Below, piece by piece: positions 5,672-6,901 of a stretch of 6,901 bases of DNA. Position 1 is the first letter of the stretch; each line of letters starts with the position of its first letter. The DNA is taken from positions 1 through 6,901 of the forward strand of contig BQMV01000057.1 in NCBI GenBank assembly GCA_022181005.1, in the 5' to 3' direction. The translations under genes and the position numbers were made by a program. Under the pieces are notes generated by a model. That model did no database searches, was not told where the DNA came from, and worked only from the letters and a program-made list of their open reading frames with translations. The DNA comes from Anaerolineaceae bacterium (GTDB taxonomy: Bacteria; Chloroflexota; Anaerolineae; Anaerolineales; Villigracilaceae).

Positions 5672-5677
5672 TATAAT
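5672..5677 (+). promoter_or_regulatory. TATAAT -10 box six bases before the obg ATG (leaderless start)
   Basis: A perfect TATAAT is followed by CTCCTC and then ATG at 5684, the same geometry as at 3689-3694. CTCCTC is pyrimidine-rich and cannot act as a Shine-Dalgarno site. The best -35 candidate, TTAGCC at 5648-5653, is weak. It implies that obg has its own promoter and an mRNA beginning at or near the start codon. Confidence 0.65.
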
Positions 5678-5683
5678 CTCCTC

Positions 5684-6901
5684 ATGTTTACAGACCAAGT
5701 AGAAATTCAGGTTCGTTCAGGCAAAGGCGGCGACGGGATGGTGCATTTCCGTCGCGAAAAATTCATCCCGCGCGGCGGACCTGACGGCGGAGATGGCGGC
5801 AAAGGCGGCGACGTAATTTTCGAAGTGCGCCCCACGCTTAACGCGCTTTCCGCATTTCGCCCAAACCAGAAATTTAAAGCGGAAGACGGCGTTAACGGCG
5901 GCGCATCGCAAATGACCGGCCGCGGAGGGAAAGATTTGATCATTCCCGTGCCGCCCGGCACGATTCTATTTGACGCGGAAACGAACGAGATCATCGGCGA
6001 CTTAACGCAGCCAAAACAACAATTTGTCGTCTGCAGGGGCGGACGCGGCGGACGCGGCAACCAGCACTTCGCGACCTCGCGCAATCAAGCGCCGCGTATC
6101 GCAGAAAAAGGCGCGCCCCACGAAGAAAAACGCCTCAGACTGGAATTGAAGTTGATCGCCGACCTCGGCTTGATCGGCGTCCCCAACGCGGGCAAGTCCA
6201 CGTTGTTATCCGTGTTGACGAACGCTAGACCAAAGATCGCCGCGTATCCGTTCACTACGCTTGAGCCGAATCTAGGAGTCGCCGAGATTGACGTGAACGC
6301 CTCTGTTGTGCTGGCAGACATCCCCGGCTTGATCGAGGGCGCGAGTCACGGCGCGGGGCTGGGGCACGACTTCCTGCGCCACATCCAACGCACGCGCGTG
6401 TTGATCCATCTGCTCGATGGGTTGTCCGACGACCCATTCGCCGATTACAGCCAGATCAATTCGGAGTTGGCGTTGTTCGACGCGAACCTCGCGAAGAAGC
6501 CGCAGATCGTAGCGCTTAATAAAATTGATCAGCCCGACGCGCAAGAAAAACTTTCCGCGCTTCAAAAACAGTTCAAAAAAATCAAGGTGGAGTTGTTTAC
6601 GATCTCTGCGCTGGCGCGCACGAACACGCGCGAGTTGCTGGTCAAGGCGTATCAAGTTTTGCAAGAGGCGCCTGAATTCGAATTATTCGAAGCCCCGCTG
6701 CCTGTGTACAAAACCAAAGAAGATCCACGCGATTTCAATGTGATGCGCGAAGGGGCGCAAGACTGGCGTGTGGCAGGCGCCGCAATCGAACGCGCCGCGG
6801 CAATGACTCAGTGGGAACATGACGGTTCGGTGCGGCGCTTCCAAAGGATCATGGAAACCCTAGGCGTGGACGAAGCGTTGCGCAGCGCGGGTGTGCAAGA
6901 A
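5684..6901 (+). CDS. obg: GTPase Obg/CgtA, 3'-truncated by window edge
   Basis: Obg is an essential, ribosome-associated P-loop GTPase acting in 50S subunit maturation and stress control. The frame is open without a stop from ATG at 5684 to the right edge (406 residues), against a usual length near 420-430. The N-terminal glycine-rich Obg fold (about 1-158) shows FRREKFIPRGGPDGGDGGKG (22-41) and GGRGGRGNQHFATS (119-132). The G domain has G1 GVPNAGKST (165-173), G2 FTTLEPNLG (190-198), G3 DIPG (212-215) followed by LIEGASHGAGLGHDFLRH, G4 NKID (279-282) and G5 SAL (308-310). The C-terminal OCT domain starts near 340, with WRVAGAAIER (361-370) and RFQRIMETLGV (385-395). All GTPase motifs are intact. 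The missing tail should contain the usual GD-x-V end of the OCT domain. The start is supported by the canonical N-terminus and the TATAAT six bases upstream; no Shine-Dalgarno site is present. Confidence 0.97.
   Translation, partial: MFTDQVEIQVRSGKGGDGMVHFRREKFIPRGGPDGGDGGKGGDVIFEVRPTLNALSAFRPNQKFKAEDGVNGGASQMTGRGGKDLIIPVPPGTILFDAETNEIIGDLTQPKQQFVVCRGGRGGRGNQHFATSRNQAPRIAEKGAPHEEKRLRLELKLIADLGLIGVPNAGKSTLLSVLTNARPKIAAYPFTTLEPNLGVAEIDVNASVVLADIPGLIEGASHGAGLGHDFLRHIQRTRVLIHLLDGLSDDPFADYSQINSELALFDANLAKKPQIVALNKIDQPDAQEKLSALQKQFKKIKVELFTISALARTNTRELLVKAYQVLQEAPEFELFEAPLPVYKTKEDPRDFNVMREGAQDWRVAGAAIERAAAMTQWEHDGSVRRFQRIMETLGVDEALRSAGVQE

Overview
The window looks like a chromosomal segment of an uncultured Chloroflexota bacterium, probably Anaerolineae. 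This rests on the divergent Lgt-like and radical SAM proteins, on genes that start six bases after a TATAAT box, and on the general look of the proteins; no rRNA or other marker confirms it. Base composition is moderately GC-rich, with a visibly more AT-rich stretch at about 3690-4680. No tRNA, rRNA, CRISPR array, insertion sequence or phage gene was seen.

Layout: (1) about 1-566, plus strand, the biotin transporter S component BioY, cut by the left edge. (2) 567-738, a convergent intergenic region with a strong bidirectional terminator nested inside an imperfect inverted repeat. (3) 739-3611, a minus-strand cluster read in the order Lgt-like diacylglyceryl transferase, small three-helix membrane protein, and a large multi-Fe-S radical SAM enzyme of the COG1964 / tetraether lipid synthase (Tes) type. 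The radical SAM gene is broken by a single in-frame TAA at 1576-1578. A long bulged hairpin separates it from the two genes upstream. (4) 3612-3700, a divergent promoter region. (5) 3701-5651, two plus-strand polytopic membrane proteins of unknown function; the second has a SHOCT motif in its central loop. (6) 5684 to the right edge, the ribosome-associated GTPase Obg, missing only its last residues.

The most interesting part is the minus-strand cluster. Lgt enzymes move a diacylglyceryl group from phosphatidylglycerol to a lipoprotein cysteine, and Tes-type enzymes join lipid tails by radical C-C coupling. The Lgt-like protein here has Leu where classical Lgt has a catalytic His. A lipid-modification module (headgroup or diacylglyceryl chemistry plus tail coupling, with a small membrane partner) is therefore a reasonable but unproven hypothesis. 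In this genome the radical SAM gene is either a recent pseudogene or carries a sequence error.

A second theme is gene-start architecture. Two unrelated plus-strand genes begin with a consensus TATAAT exactly six bases before ATG and no ribosome binding site, which suggests leaderless transcripts. The minus-strand genes instead have clear Shine-Dalgarno sites.
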